Origin: a bacterium UBP3_UBA1247
Lineage (GTDB): Bacteria; UBA3054
Length of the DNA stretch: 10,262 bases
Assembly: GCA_002308555.1 (NCBI GenBank)
Contig: DBWD01000009.1
Coordinates: forward strand, 1,521 to 11,782
Direction of reading: 5' to 3'
Shown: piece after piece, positions 1 through 7,161 of the stretch
Numbering within the stretch: position 1 is the first letter of the stretch
Layout of the letters: the number at the start of each line of letters is the position of its first letter
Position numbers and translations under genes: made by a program
Notes under the pieces: model-generated
What the model was told of the DNA's origin: nothing
Database searches by the model: none
What the model saw: only the letters and a program-made list of their open reading frames with translations

Positions 1-1412
1 AGGACTCTCTGCAGCAGGAGGGGAGCCTGGCCGGACAGGAAATCGTCCCTGGCGAAATAGCTGAGGTCCACGTCGCTGGCGGTGATCTTTCCGGAGCCGT
101 AAAGGGACCGCAGGGTCTCCTCACCGTTGGAGAGCAGCGCGGTGAAGGTCCCGTTGGTGAGGAAAAGGTCCGCGGAGAGCGAGAGCGTGCCGCCCGGCAT
201 TTTGCCGCGGCACTTGAAATATTCCAGCATGTCAGCGGCGGCGGCGTCCTTCACGTTGAAGGAAGCCTTAAGGAGCGTCTCACCGCCGGCCAGATTGGAT
301 TCGCTGACGTTCAGTCCCAGGGAGCCCCGCCAGAAACCGGAATCCAGTTTGAGGTAAGTCAGGTGGTCGTTCAGGGCGCCGAAGGTCATCACGGCGTTGG
401 TAAAGGAAAGCCCGGTGAGCCGCCCTTCCCTGAACCTGGCCTCGCCCTCGGTCTTCAGCTTCTGGCCCTTCGCGGCGCCGCCCTTGACCTGGCAGTCAAG
501 CTCCCGGAAGAAGGAGACTCTTCTGGTGAGGCCGCAGAGCTGAGCCAGCTCCTGGGAAAAGTCGCCGGTGCCGTTCAGAAGGAAGGAGAATTCTTCCGGA
601 GTCCTGGAGATCCAGCCGGTGGAAAGGAAGCGGTCCGCCAGGAAGGAAATGTTCCTGATCTCCGTCTTGCCCTTTTCCAGGGCGCAGTCGCAGGTCAGGA
701 GGAAGGGAACGTCGTAGGCCTCCTCTTCGATCTTGCCGTCTTTTATGCTGCGGTAAAGGGAGCGGCGGCGGCCGGAAAACTGCAGGTCGCTCAGGGTAAG
801 GACCCGGGAAGCGGGATAGAATTTTCCCTTCGCGGAGAGCTCGCTTTCGCTGAGGTTCGGGCAGTCCACGTCGGAAGCCGCGGAGAAGACCAGGGCCCCG
901 GCGTCTTTCTCGATCTCGAAGCGCACCCTGTGGAATTCCGCGCCCCGGCTCTCGTCTTCCCAGACCGGCCATTTTTCCACGGGCAGGTAGGGAAGGGACT
1001 TCAGCGTCCGCTTGATGTCCTCGCCGGCGCGGCACCATTCCAGGACGCGGATCGTGCCGTTCCTGAGGCCGAACAGCGGCGGTAGGACCTGCCAGGGCAG
1101 CATCTCACATTTCAGATGGTCCAGGCTGAAGACCATTTTCCCGTTGTCTTTCGGCTCGTACAGATCCAGGGCCTGGATCTCGATCTTGAAAGGCCCGGTC
1201 CAGGATGAGAGCGAAAAGCCGACTATCTCCGCCCTGAGCCCGCTGGCTTTGGAGATCTTCCTGGCCAGATGATCCTGGAAGATGAAGTTGTTGGCAACAA
1301 GGGGAGGCAGAAGGGCGTAAAGGATGAACAATACGGGGATCACCGCCAAAAGGCGCAGCAGCTTTTTGGCGTTGAAACGGCCGGGAGCGGATCCCGCGGC
1401 CTCTTTTTCCAT
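1..1412 (-). CDS. AsmA-like inner-membrane-anchored protein, 3' end outside window
   Basis: An open frame of 470 codons plus two bases runs without a stop from the ATG at 1412-1410 off the left edge, so the C-terminus is missing. After a short basic N-terminus there is one membrane segment at about residues 18-41 (core LLAVIPVLFILYALLPPLVA). A region then follows (ISKASGLRAEIVGFSLSS, about residues 53-70) like the start of AsmA-type proteins, where a helix leads into stacked beta repeats. The rest is rich in short alternating beta-type segments (for example VRFEIEKDAGALVFSA and LYLNV-like stretches) with no catalytic motif. AsmA/TamB/DUF748-type proteins are anchored in the inner membrane, span the periplasm and are linked to phospholipid transport and outer-membrane upkeep; function here is inferred from architecture only. 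The start lies 7 bases after the aspS stop with no clear Shine-Dalgarno site, suggesting co-transcription and perhaps translational coupling. The reading frame is certain; the family name is moderately so. Confidence 0.72.
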   Translation of the reverse strand, partial: MEKEAAGSAPGRFNAKKLLRLLAVIPVLFILYALLPPLVANNFIFQDHLARKISKASGLRAEIVGFSLSSWTGPFKIEIQALDLYEPKDNGKMVFSLDHLKCEMLPWQVLPPLFGLRNGTIRVLEWCRAGEDIKRTLKSLPYLPVEKWPVWEDESRGAEFHRVRFEIEKDAGALVFSAASDVDCPNLSESELSAKGKFYPASRVLTLSDLQFSGRRRSLYRSIKDGKIEEEAYDVPFLLTCDCALEKGKTEIRNISFLADRFLSTGWISRTPEEFSFLLNGTGDFSQELAQLCGLTRRVSFFRELDCQVKGGAAKGQKLKTEGEARFREGRLTGLSFTNAVMTFGALNDHLTYLKLDSGFWRGSLGLNVSESNLAGGETLLKASFNVKDAAAADMLEYFKCRGKMPGGTLSLSADLFLTNGTFTALLSNGEETLRSLYGSGKITASDVDLSYFARDDFLSGQAPLLLQRV

Positions 1413-1419
1413 GTGAGGC

Positions 1420-3189
1420 TTATTCTTGATTTTCTTCCTCTTCGGTTCTGGTGACCGCGATGGCCAGCTCGTCCAGCTGTTCGGCGCTCACGGTGGAGGG
1501 GGCTTCCGACATGAGGTCCGTGGCCTTCAGGGTCTTGGGGAAGGCTATGACGTCCCTGATGTTGTTGCGCCCGGTCAGAAGCATGGTGAGCCTGTCAAGC
1601 CCGAAAGCCACGCCGGCGTGGGGCGGCGCGCCGTATTTGAGGGCGTTGATGAAGAACCCGAAGCGGTCCTCGATCTGTTCGGGCTTCAGCTGCAGCAGGC
1701 GGAAAATGCGGTCCTGGAGCTTGGGATCGTGGATACGCACGGAACCGGAGCCCACTTCGTAGCCGTTGATGACCAGGTCGTAGGAATTGGAGCGGATGTG
1801 CCCGGGGTCGGATTCCAGCTTGTCGATGTCGTCCTTGTTGGGGGAGGTGAAGGGATGGTGCTCGGAGACCCAGCGGCCTTCCTCCTCGCTGTACTGGAAG
1901 AGCGGGAAGTCAGTGATCCAGGTGAAGGCGAAGGTGTTTTCCGGAATGAGCTTAAGCTCCTGCCCCAGGAAGAGCCTGACGGCGCCCAGGGCCTTGCAGG
2001 CCTTGATGGACTCGTCGGCGGTCATTATGAGGCAGTCGCCCTTTTCGGGCTTCATGATGTCCTCCAGACCCTTCCATTCCTCGTCGGTCAGGCCCTTCAT
2101 GGGGGACTTGCGGCCGTCCTCCTCGTACTTGGCGTAGAAGACGCCCTTGGTCTTTTCCTTCTTGGCGATCTCGGAGAACTCGTCGAATTTCTTGCGGGAG
2201 AAAGCCGCGCCGCCCTTGACCAGGATGCAGCGGACGCTGCCTCCCTTGGCGGCCGCTTCCGCGAAAGGCGCGAAGGCGCAGTTTTTCAAAGGCTCGCTGA
2301 CGTCCTGAATGACCATGCCGAACCTGAGGTCGGGCTTGTCGGAGCCGTAGCCGTACATGGCGTCGTGCCAGGTCATGTGGGGGAAGGGGACGGATATCTC
2401 GTAGCCGGCGGTGGCGAAGGCGGTCTTCATGACCGCTTCGCCCACGGCGAAGACGTCCTCTTTCTCGGCGAAGGACATCTCAAGGTCGATCTGGGTGAAT
2501 TCCGGCTGGCGCTCCGCCCTCAGGTCCTCGTCCCTGAAGCAGCGGGTGATCTGGAAATACTTGTCCATGCCGGCCACCATGAGAAGCTGCTTCAAGAGCT
2601 GCGGTGACTGGGGCAGGGCGTAGAATTTGCCGTGGTGCACGCGGGAGGGGACAAGATAGTCCCTGGCGCCCTCGGGGGTCGATTTGGAAAGCACGGGCGT
2701 CTCAATTTCCCAGAATCCCAGGCTGTCCAGGGTGTTGCGCACCGCCAGGGCAACCTTGTGCCTCAGGCCCAGGGCCTTCTGCAGATGGGCGCGCCGGAGG
2801 TCGAGGTAACGGTATTTCAGGCGGAGATCGTCCGTGGGGTCGTCGTTGTCGAGAGGGAAAGGCGGCGTCTCGGCGGTGTTGAAGATCTTCAGTTCCGAAG
2901 CCAGTATCTCGATTTCGCCGGTGGGCAGGTCCTTGTTGACCTGGTCGCCCCTGGACCTGACCTGGCCGGTCACAGAGACCACATATTCGCTTCTGATGTC
3001 CTTGGCGGCCTCGTGCGCCTTTTCGCAGCAGGCGGGGTCGAAGACGATCTGGGTTATGCCCTCGCGGTCCCTAAGATCGACGAAGATAAGATTGCCTAAA
3101 GTGCGGCGGCGTTTCACCCATCCGCAGAGCGTCACTGTCTTGCCGCAGTCGGCGGCCCTCAATGCATTGCAGGAATGCGTCCTTTCCAT
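1420..3189 (-). CDS. aspS: Aspartyl-tRNA synthetase (bacterial type)
   Basis: Charges tRNA-Asp with aspartate in the cytoplasm using ATP. The protein is 589 residues, the normal length for bacterial AspRS (about 590 in E. coli). Order of domains: an OB-fold anticodon-binding domain at about residues 1-105 (CGWVKRRRTLGNLIFVDLRD); a hinge; then the class II catalytic core, with motif 2 at about 217-235 (RCFRDEDLRAERQPEFTQ) and motif 3 at about 526-540 (GVAFGLDRLTMLLTG, Arg533). A GAD insertion domain, specific to bacterial and archaeal-like AspRS, occupies about 285-415. The conserved C-terminal RDVIAFPKT (545-553) is also present. The start gives the canonical N-terminal MERTHSCNAL; only a weak AGG precedes it. 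It lies 40 bases after dnaX and 7 before the AsmA-like gene. Residue 31 is Leu, as in discriminating AspRS; many non-discriminating forms have His there. All key motifs are intact. Confidence 0.98.
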   Translation of the reverse strand: MERTHSCNALRAADCGKTVTLCGWVKRRRTLGNLIFVDLRDREGITQIVFDPACCEKAHEAAKDIRSEYVVSVTGQVRSRGDQVNKDLPTGEIEILASELKIFNTAETPPFPLDNDDPTDDLRLKYRYLDLRRAHLQKALGLRHKVALAVRNTLDSLGFWEIETPVLSKSTPEGARDYLVPSRVHHGKFYALPQSPQLLKQLLMVAGMDKYFQITRCFRDEDLRAERQPEFTQIDLEMSFAEKEDVFAVGEAVMKTAFATAGYEISVPFPHMTWHDAMYGYGSDKPDLRFGMVIQDVSEPLKNCAFAPFAEAAAKGGSVRCILVKGGAAFSRKKFDEFSEIAKKEKTKGVFYAKYEEDGRKSPMKGLTDEEWKGLEDIMKPEKGDCLIMTADESIKACKALGAVRLFLGQELKLIPENTFAFTWITDFPLFQYSEEEGRWVSEHHPFTSPNKDDIDKLESDPGHIRSNSYDLVINGYEVGSGSVRIHDPKLQDRIFRLLQLKPEQIEDRFGFFINALKYGAPPHAGVAFGLDRLTMLLTGRNNIRDVIAFPKTLKATDLMSEAPSTVSAEQLDELAIAVTRTEEEENQE

Positions 3190-3198
3190 TTTCTTGCC

Positions 3199-3240
3199 TG
3201 TAGTTTGTAGTTGTGGTTGTAAATTGTATTTATTGTTGTT
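3199..3240 (-). promoter_or_regulatory. G-free leader upstream of aspS
   Basis: On the coding strand, 42 consecutive bases contain no G (no C on the plus strand). They are made mostly of ACAA/CAAC/ACTA units. The stretch covers the last codons and stop of dnaX and most of the dnaX-aspS gap, ending about 10 bases before the aspS ATG. The gene has no good Shine-Dalgarno site. An unstructured A/C-rich leader could help ribosome binding; that role is inference, and chance composition is possible. I see no hairpin or T-run, so it is not a terminator. Confidence 0.3.
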
Positions 3241-4531
3241 CGGTCTTGATGCCGGGGAAAAGCTGTTTCGCCAAAGCCACGTCGCCGTTCTGGTCCTTGT
3301 TCTCGGGAGTTTGCTCGGCGGAAGACTGAGCCGGCGCCGTCTTGGCGGCTTTCTCGCGCTCGCAGACCACCGAGCCTTTCTCCAGTTCCGTCAAGCGCCG
3401 GAAGATCTCGTCGGGGGTTATCTGGGAGCGGAGATGGATGAGTTTCAGGACCGCCAGTTCCAGGATGGTCTGCTTGGCTTCGGTGGAGGAGAGCTTCGGC
3501 AGGATCTGCAGCAGCTCGTCTATGCTGGCGGTGAGCTGTGGCAGGGTGTGCGCCTCGGCGGCCTTGGCGAGCTGCGCGAGGTATTCCGGGCTCTCTTCCA
3601 GAAGACCCTCCGGCTTTAGGGAGATCTTCATGACCGCCAGGTCCCGGAAATACTGGATGAGGGAATTGACGAAACGTTCCGCGTCCCGTCCGCCCTCCAT
3701 GACCTTGGCCACGCAGCGCATGGCCTTTTCGCAGTCTTTCCGCACTATGGCGTCGCCCAGCTCCGCGATGATCTCCCTGTCGGTCAGGCCGAGCAGGGAG
3801 GCCACTTCCTTTTCCGTGACCTCCTCGCCGCCCCAGGCCAGAATCTGGTCGAAAACGGAAAGGGCGTCGCGCATGCTGCCGTTGCCGGCCCTGGCCACCG
3901 CCGCGATGGCCGAGGGGGAAGCCTTGAGGCCTTCCTTGGCGGCCATTTGGGAAAGATACTGGTTGAGCGTGTTCCAGTCCATGCGGTGCAGCTCGAATTT
4001 CTGCACCCTGGAGAGGATGGTGGGCGGGATCTTCTGGGGATCCGTGGTGGCGAAGAAGAATTTCACGTGGGCGGGAGGCTCCTCCAGCGTCTTCAAAAGC
4101 GCGTTGAAGGCTTCCTTCGTCAGCATGTGCACTTCGTCTATAATGTAGATCTTGTAGCGGGAGGAGACCGGCGCTATGGAGACGGTGTCCCTGATCTGCC
4201 TGATGTTGTCGATGGTGCGGTTGGAGGCGCCGTCGATCTCGATGACGTCCAGGGAGCTGCCGTCCTTGATAGCCTGGCAGCTGGCGCACTGGCAGCAGGG
4301 TTCCGCCACCGGCTTGGAATCGGAAAGGCAGTTGAGAGCCTTGGCCAAGATGCGCGCGATGGTGGTCTTTCCGGTGCCGCGGGTCCCGATGAAGAGATAG
4401 CCCTGGCCCACGCGTCCCTGCAGGATCGCGTTCTGCAGCGTGGTCACGATGTGATCCTGGCCGACCACTTCCGAAAAGCGCTGGGGACGCCAGCGCCGGG
4501 CCAGGACCTGATAATCGTTGTTTTCAGCCAT
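3230..4531 (-). CDS. dnaX: DNA polymerase III clamp-loader subunit DnaX (short, gamma-like)
   Basis: The ATPase motor of the clamp loader, which opens the beta clamp and places it on primed DNA. The 433-residue protein carries every hallmark of DnaX. The N-terminal LARRWRPQRFSEVVGQDHI is followed by Walker A GTRGTGKTT at 49-57 (Lys55). The zinc cysteines are Cys68, Cys79 or Cys80, Cys82 and Cys85. Walker B IYIIDEVHML has Asp132-Glu133. ALLKTLEEPP at 144-153 contributes the SRC-adjacent helix, sensor 1 is FFFATTDPQKIPPTILSR at 158-175, and sensor 2 is GSMRD with Arg221. The helical collar domain III follows to about 380. It then ends in a polar tail (385-433) rather than the tau domains IV-V. 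E. coli gamma is 431 and tau 643 residues, so this matches the gamma form. I saw no A-rich slippery run near the end, and the alternative frames past the stop give no tau-like sequence. It starts 23 bases after the acidic-protein stop, with no clear Shine-Dalgarno site, and precedes aspS by 40 bases. Confidence 0.96.
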   Translation of the reverse strand: MAENNDYQVLARRWRPQRFSEVVGQDHIVTTLQNAILQGRVGQGYLFIGTRGTGKTTIARILAKALNCLSDSKPVAEPCCQCASCQAIKDGSSLDVIEIDGASNRTIDNIRQIRDTVSIAPVSSRYKIYIIDEVHMLTKEAFNALLKTLEEPPAHVKFFFATTDPQKIPPTILSRVQKFELHRMDWNTLNQYLSQMAAKEGLKASPSAIAAVARAGNGSMRDALSVFDQILAWGGEEVTEKEVASLLGLTDREIIAELGDAIVRKDCEKAMRCVAKVMEGGRDAERFVNSLIQYFRDLAVMKISLKPEGLLEESPEYLAQLAKAAEAHTLPQLTASIDELLQILPKLSSTEAKQTILELAVLKLIHLRSQITPDEIFRRLTELEKGSVVCEREKAAKTAPAQSSAEQTPENKDQNGDVALAKQLFPGIKTEQQ

Positions 4532-4554
4532 AAATAGTTCTTAGCCGTTAAAAA

Positions 4555-5262
4555 TTAGGCTTCCGGTTCGCTTTCGCTTTCGGTTTCAGTTTCGGGTTCC
4601 GGTTCGGGCTCGTCTTCCGACGTCTCTTCCTCGGAGGATCCCTCTTCCTCAGCGCTTTCATCCTCCTCTTCGTCGTCGAAGGGGTTGTTCAGCGTGAAAA
4701 CGTCGTTGACGTTGTCGACCTGGTCTTCCAGGATGAACGTGTGGTTGTCAAGGTCGAAATCCTCGTCCACGAAGGCGCCAAAAGTCAGGGTGTCGAAGAT
4801 GCCTTTCAGGGCCAGGTACGGGGTGGCCACCGCGCTGCAGACGGCTCCAATGCCGGCGCCGATGGTCGTGGTGAAAGGCAGGACGGCCATGCCGAGGTTG
4901 CCTTCAGCGGCGGGCAGGACCCCCAGGGAGGCGCCGATGCCGGTGAGAGCGAGCGGCATGGCCAGGGAGGCCGCGACCTCTGCCGGCCCTGTCAGGGCGG
5001 CGCTGCCGAAAGTCTTCTCTTCAGTCTCGTCCCCGACAACCACCTCCGGGGCTTCCTCCGCCGTTTCCTCGCCGCCGGGCACGAACTCCACCACGCCTAC
5101 CGTGACGGCGTCGGAATCCGCCTTTTCGGTCAGATAGGCGGGCGTGACGGAAGTTTCGGTGAACTGGATGCCGCTCTCAACAGGAGCGGGCGCGGTCTCT
5201 TCCGCGAAAAGGCAGGGGGTCAGCAAAAAAAGCGCTGCGAAGAGGAAAAGTTTTGTTTTCAT
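4555..5262 (-). CDS. Secreted acidic protein with Glu-X C-terminal tail, unknown function
   Basis: I do not recognise a family. From the ATG at 5262 the protein is 235 residues with a classic signal peptide: basic MKTK, hydrophobic LFLFAALFLL, and probable signal peptidase I cleavage after Ala20 (CLFA|EE). Cys17 follows LTP, a poor lipobox, so a lipoprotein is unlikely. Residues 21-85 are acidic and polar. Residues 86-165 are Gly/Ala-rich and hydrophobic (LPFTTTIGAGIGAVCSAVAT), which could associate with membrane or form a compact domain. Residues 166-195 hold several Asp/Asn. Residues 196-235 are almost all Glu, Asp, Ser, Pro and Thr, ending in a run of Glu-X dipeptides. This start has GGAG six bases upstream. 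An in-frame ATG at 5337 overlaps the stop of the upstream gene as ATGA, also behind an excellent ribosome site, and would add 25 residues before the signal peptide. A loose resemblance to YceK-type small exported proteins (…ALKGIFDTLTFGAF) is speculative. Confidence 0.8.
   Translation of the reverse strand: MKTKLFLFAALFLLTPCLFAEETAPAPVESGIQFTETSVTPAYLTEKADSDAVTVGVVEFVPGGEETAEEAPEVVVGDETEEKTFGSAALTGPAEVAASLAMPLALTGIGASLGVLPAAEGNLGMAVLPFTTTIGAGIGAVCSAVATPYLALKGIFDTLTFGAFVDEDFDLDNHTFILEDQVDNVNDVFTLNNPFDDEEEDESAEEEGSSEEETSEDEPEPEPETETESESEPEA
4558..4611 (-). repeat. Glu-X dipeptide (6-bp period) low-complexity tail
   Basis: The last 18 codons of the acidic protein alternate Glu with Pro, Thr, Ser or Ala, read as EPEPEPETETESESEPEA. 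At the DNA level this is an imperfect 6-base period of the type GAA-CCN/ACN/AGC, with both glutamate codons and mixed partner codons. Such tracts can change length by replication slippage. The wider acidic tail extends to about 4677. Confidence 0.8.
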
Positions 5263-5268
5263 CTTAAA

Positions 5269-5272
5269 CTCC
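5269..5272 (-). promoter_or_regulatory. Ribosome binding site for acidic protein, downstream start
   Basis: GGAG on the coding strand, six bases before the ATG at 5262. It supports the start that gives a compact, standard signal peptide beginning MKTKLF. The surrounding 45 bases are AT-rich against the GC-rich background, and AGTTTAA occurs twice nearby. A promoter within this stretch is possible, but I cannot identify a convincing -35/-10 pair. Confidence 0.6.
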
Positions 5273-5333
5273 GTTTTTTGTTGTTTTAAACTTATGGACA
5301 GGCCGGGACGGAAAGCGGAGGGGAAGCGTCTGC

Positions 5334-7157
5334 TCATTTTTCCTCCTTGTCCGCGCCCAGCGCGTTTATCTGTTTCTCCGCGTCCTCGGCGTTTTCGCCG
5401 TGGGGGGCGAGGGAAAGGTATTTTTGAAAATCTTTCAGGGCGGATTTGTCGCGTTTCAAGTAACGGTTTACCACGCCTCGCAGATAGTAGACGTCGGCGT
5501 AATCGGGGTTGAGCTCTATGCACCGGTTCAGCTGCTTCAGGGCCGATTCGGGTTTCCCGACGCCCAGGTAGAGGATCGCGATGTTGTAGCGGAAAACGGG
5601 ATTGTCCTTATCGCAGTCGATGGCGGAAAGGTAATTGTTGATGGCGAACTTGAACTCGCCCGCCAGCTGATAGGCGCTGCCCAGAAGAGCGAAGGCCCTG
5701 GGATGGACTATGTGCCACTTGGGCATGTTTTCCGACAGGAGCTTGATGACGTATTCGTAGTCGCCGGTCTCGCCAAGGTAGGCCGAAGCGTAGTTGATCA
5801 TCACCCTCTGCTTGTTAGGGGCTTTCGTCATGGCGTCGCCCCAGAGCGTCAGTTCGCTCTGCCAGTCTTTGCTCCGCTGAAAAGTCGCCACGGAGTAGAC
5901 CAGAAGCGCCGCCGGCAGAAGCACTCTCACGGCGTAGGTGAAGGCCTTGGGGAGATTTTCGCACATGATCCTGACAAGATCGGCGCTAAGCCAGATCAAG
6001 CCCGCCACGGAAAGGTACATTCTGTGCTCGAAGCAAAGGTCAAGGGTGGGCACGAAAGAACTCTGCGGCAGAAGCGGGAAGACAAAGAAGAAGAAGCCCC
6101 AGCTCGAAAGGGGATATTTGTGCCGCACTTTGAAGAAGACAAAGCAGCAGGCAACGAGAATGGCGACCGGAACGAACCACTGCCAGCTCAGGAAGCTCAT
6201 GCAGAGCGGAATGTCGTGGTCGATGCAAAGCAGCCCCGGCATGAAGAAGAGGGCGACGTAGAAGAGGATCACGAAGGGCTGGGTCAGGAAGTAGGTAAGC
6301 CTGGAAAGTCCCTCGACGTTGTAGTCGATGTGCCTCATGCCGCCCACGCTCTTCAAGGAGCCGCTGATGAGCTCGGGATCCCACTTGTTCAGGTGGCAGA
6401 AGACCACGGCCGGAAGCACGAGGAAAAGGAAGACAACCCCAAGCAGTTCCAGCGCGAGGAACTTTTTCTGGTGCGACTTCAGGTATTTCAGTTCCGGGCT
6501 GGCTTCGAAGAGCCACAGCAGAACGATGCAGGCGATGGGCGCCGTGACGATGGTCTCCTTGCAGAAAAGTCCGATGATGAAGGACAGGATCGCGCAGGGG
6601 ATGGCAATCGCTTTGCGCCAGTGGGCGAAATAAGCCCTGGTCACGAAGTAGAGTGTCAGGAAGTAGAAGAAGGCCGAGAAAAGCGTGAAGCGCTGCCCGA
6701 TGTAGATGACCGGCATGGTCTGCAGCGGCATCAGGGCGAAGAAGAAGGCGACCAGCGCCGCGACGAGATGCGTGCCCATGCCGGCTTTGTCAAGCTTGTC
6801 CCTGAGCCTCAGGGGAAGCAGGAGCGGGAGGGTTATAAGATAGACGAGCCAGGCGTTCAGTGCGTGCAAAAAGAAGTTGAAGAGATGCAAAGAGACGAGC
6901 TGGGCGCTCTCGGATCTGAAAACTTTGCCGACAATATCCGTCACGGCCGGCCTTAGGCTTACCCAGTAGGACAGGAACACCAGCCATCTGGTCGGATACT
7001 TCCTGATGAGCGGAACGAGCGGGGCGTCCATGAGGTCGTTCACGACGATGGTCTCGAAATCGTCCAGGTGGTAGGACGAGTCGACGCTCGGATAGTAGGC
7101 CAGAAGTATCGCGGCCAGAAGGAGCGGGAAGATCAGATATTTTATGGCTTTTGTCAT
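5334..7157 (-). CDS. Polytopic GT-C-like (TMTC/PMT-like) membrane protein with C-terminal TPRs
   Basis: A 607-residue membrane protein with about ten or more hydrophobic segments over residues 5-425, followed by a soluble TPR domain. The N-terminal part matches the pattern of TMTC-type GT-C glycosyltransferases. An acidic pair lies in the first extracytoplasmic loop (YHLDDFETIVVND, Asp32-Asp33). HLFNFFLHALNAWLVY (91-106) corresponds to the family's 'HLxNxLLHxxNxxLVY' segment. CKETIVTAPI (199-208) and the strong late signature FEHRMYLSVAG (376-386) are also present. Three TPRs are visible at about 484-517, 518-551 and 552-585 (ending in IELNP and LSLAP). Eukaryotic TMTCs add O-mannose from a lipid donor; bacterial relatives are largely uncharacterised, so a sugar-transfer role is inference. 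The gene begins four bases after the glycosidase gene behind a weak GAAGAA site, pointing to coupled expression. Its stop overlaps a possible start of the next gene. Confidence 0.8.
   Translation of the reverse strand: MTKAIKYLIFPLLLAAILLAYYPSVDSSYHLDDFETIVVNDLMDAPLVPLIRKYPTRWLVFLSYWVSLRPAVTDIVGKVFRSESAQLVSLHLFNFFLHALNAWLVYLITLPLLLPLRLRDKLDKAGMGTHLVAALVAFFFALMPLQTMPVIYIGQRFTLFSAFFYFLTLYFVTRAYFAHWRKAIAIPCAILSFIIGLFCKETIVTAPIACIVLLWLFEASPELKYLKSHQKKFLALELLGVVFLFLVLPAVVFCHLNKWDPELISGSLKSVGGMRHIDYNVEGLSRLTYFLTQPFVILFYVALFFMPGLLCIDHDIPLCMSFLSWQWFVPVAILVACCFVFFKVRHKYPLSSWGFFFFVFPLLPQSSFVPTLDLCFEHRMYLSVAGLIWLSADLVRIMCENLPKAFTYAVRVLLPAALLVYSVATFQRSKDWQSELTLWGDAMTKAPNKQRVMINYASAYLGETGDYEYVIKLLSENMPKWHIVHPRAFALLGSAYQLAGEFKFAINNYLSAIDCDKDNPVFRYNIAILYLGVGKPESALKQLNRCIELNPDYADVYYLRGVVNRYLKRDKSALKDFQKYLSLAPHGENAEDAEKQINALGADKEEK
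5342..5348 (-). promoter_or_regulatory. Alternative ribosome binding site feeding an ATGA overlap start
   Basis: AAGGAGG on the coding strand sits four bases before an ATG at 5337-5335 that overlaps the TGA of the GT-C/TPR gene. This ATG is in frame with the acidic protein, 25 codons upstream of its signal-peptide start. The same bases encode the Lys-Glu-Glu-Lys end of the upstream protein, so the match may be a by-product of those codons. The four-base spacing is shorter than ideal. Confidence 0.4.
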
Positions 7158-7161
7158 TTCT

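Noticed and set aside
363..1085. 240-codon plus-strand open frame and a 180-codon minus-strand frame at 496-1038
   Set aside because: The true coding frame here is a different minus-strand frame from 1412 to the left edge, open throughout and with a membrane anchor and AsmA-like pattern.
1426..2607. 393-codon plus-strand open frame opposite aspS
   Set aside because: It lies entirely antisense to the well-conserved aspS, gives a low-complexity Gly/Val/Leu/Glu translation, and has no recognisable domain. It is a by-product of GC-rich codon use.
3159..4289. 376-codon minus-strand frame overlapping dnaX, considered as a frameshifted tau extension
   Set aside because: Its sequence is Arg/Gly/His-rich nonsense, has no tau-like domain, and past the dnaX stop it reads only through the G-free leader into the start of aspS.
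4532..4554. Possible terminator between the acidic protein and dnaX
   Set aside because: The 23-base gap has a short A/T run but no inverted repeat long enough to form a stable hairpin.
5281..5333. Possible promoter in the AT-rich stretch before the acidic protein
   Set aside because: TTTAAA and AGTTTAA repeats are visible, but no -35 element with proper spacing is convincing, so I did not list it as a promoter.
5263..5523. N-terminal extension of the acidic protein beyond 5337, giving 322 residues
   Set aside because: It would overlap the conserved TPR end of the upstream gene by nearly 190 bases and is Arg/Pro-rich shadow sequence. Only the starts at 5262 and 5337 are plausible.
5400..6956. 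518-codon plus-strand open frame opposite the GT-C/TPR gene
   Set aside because: Fully antisense to a gene with clear TM and TPR patterns. The translation is charged and repetitive in Gly/Glu/Gln without motif.
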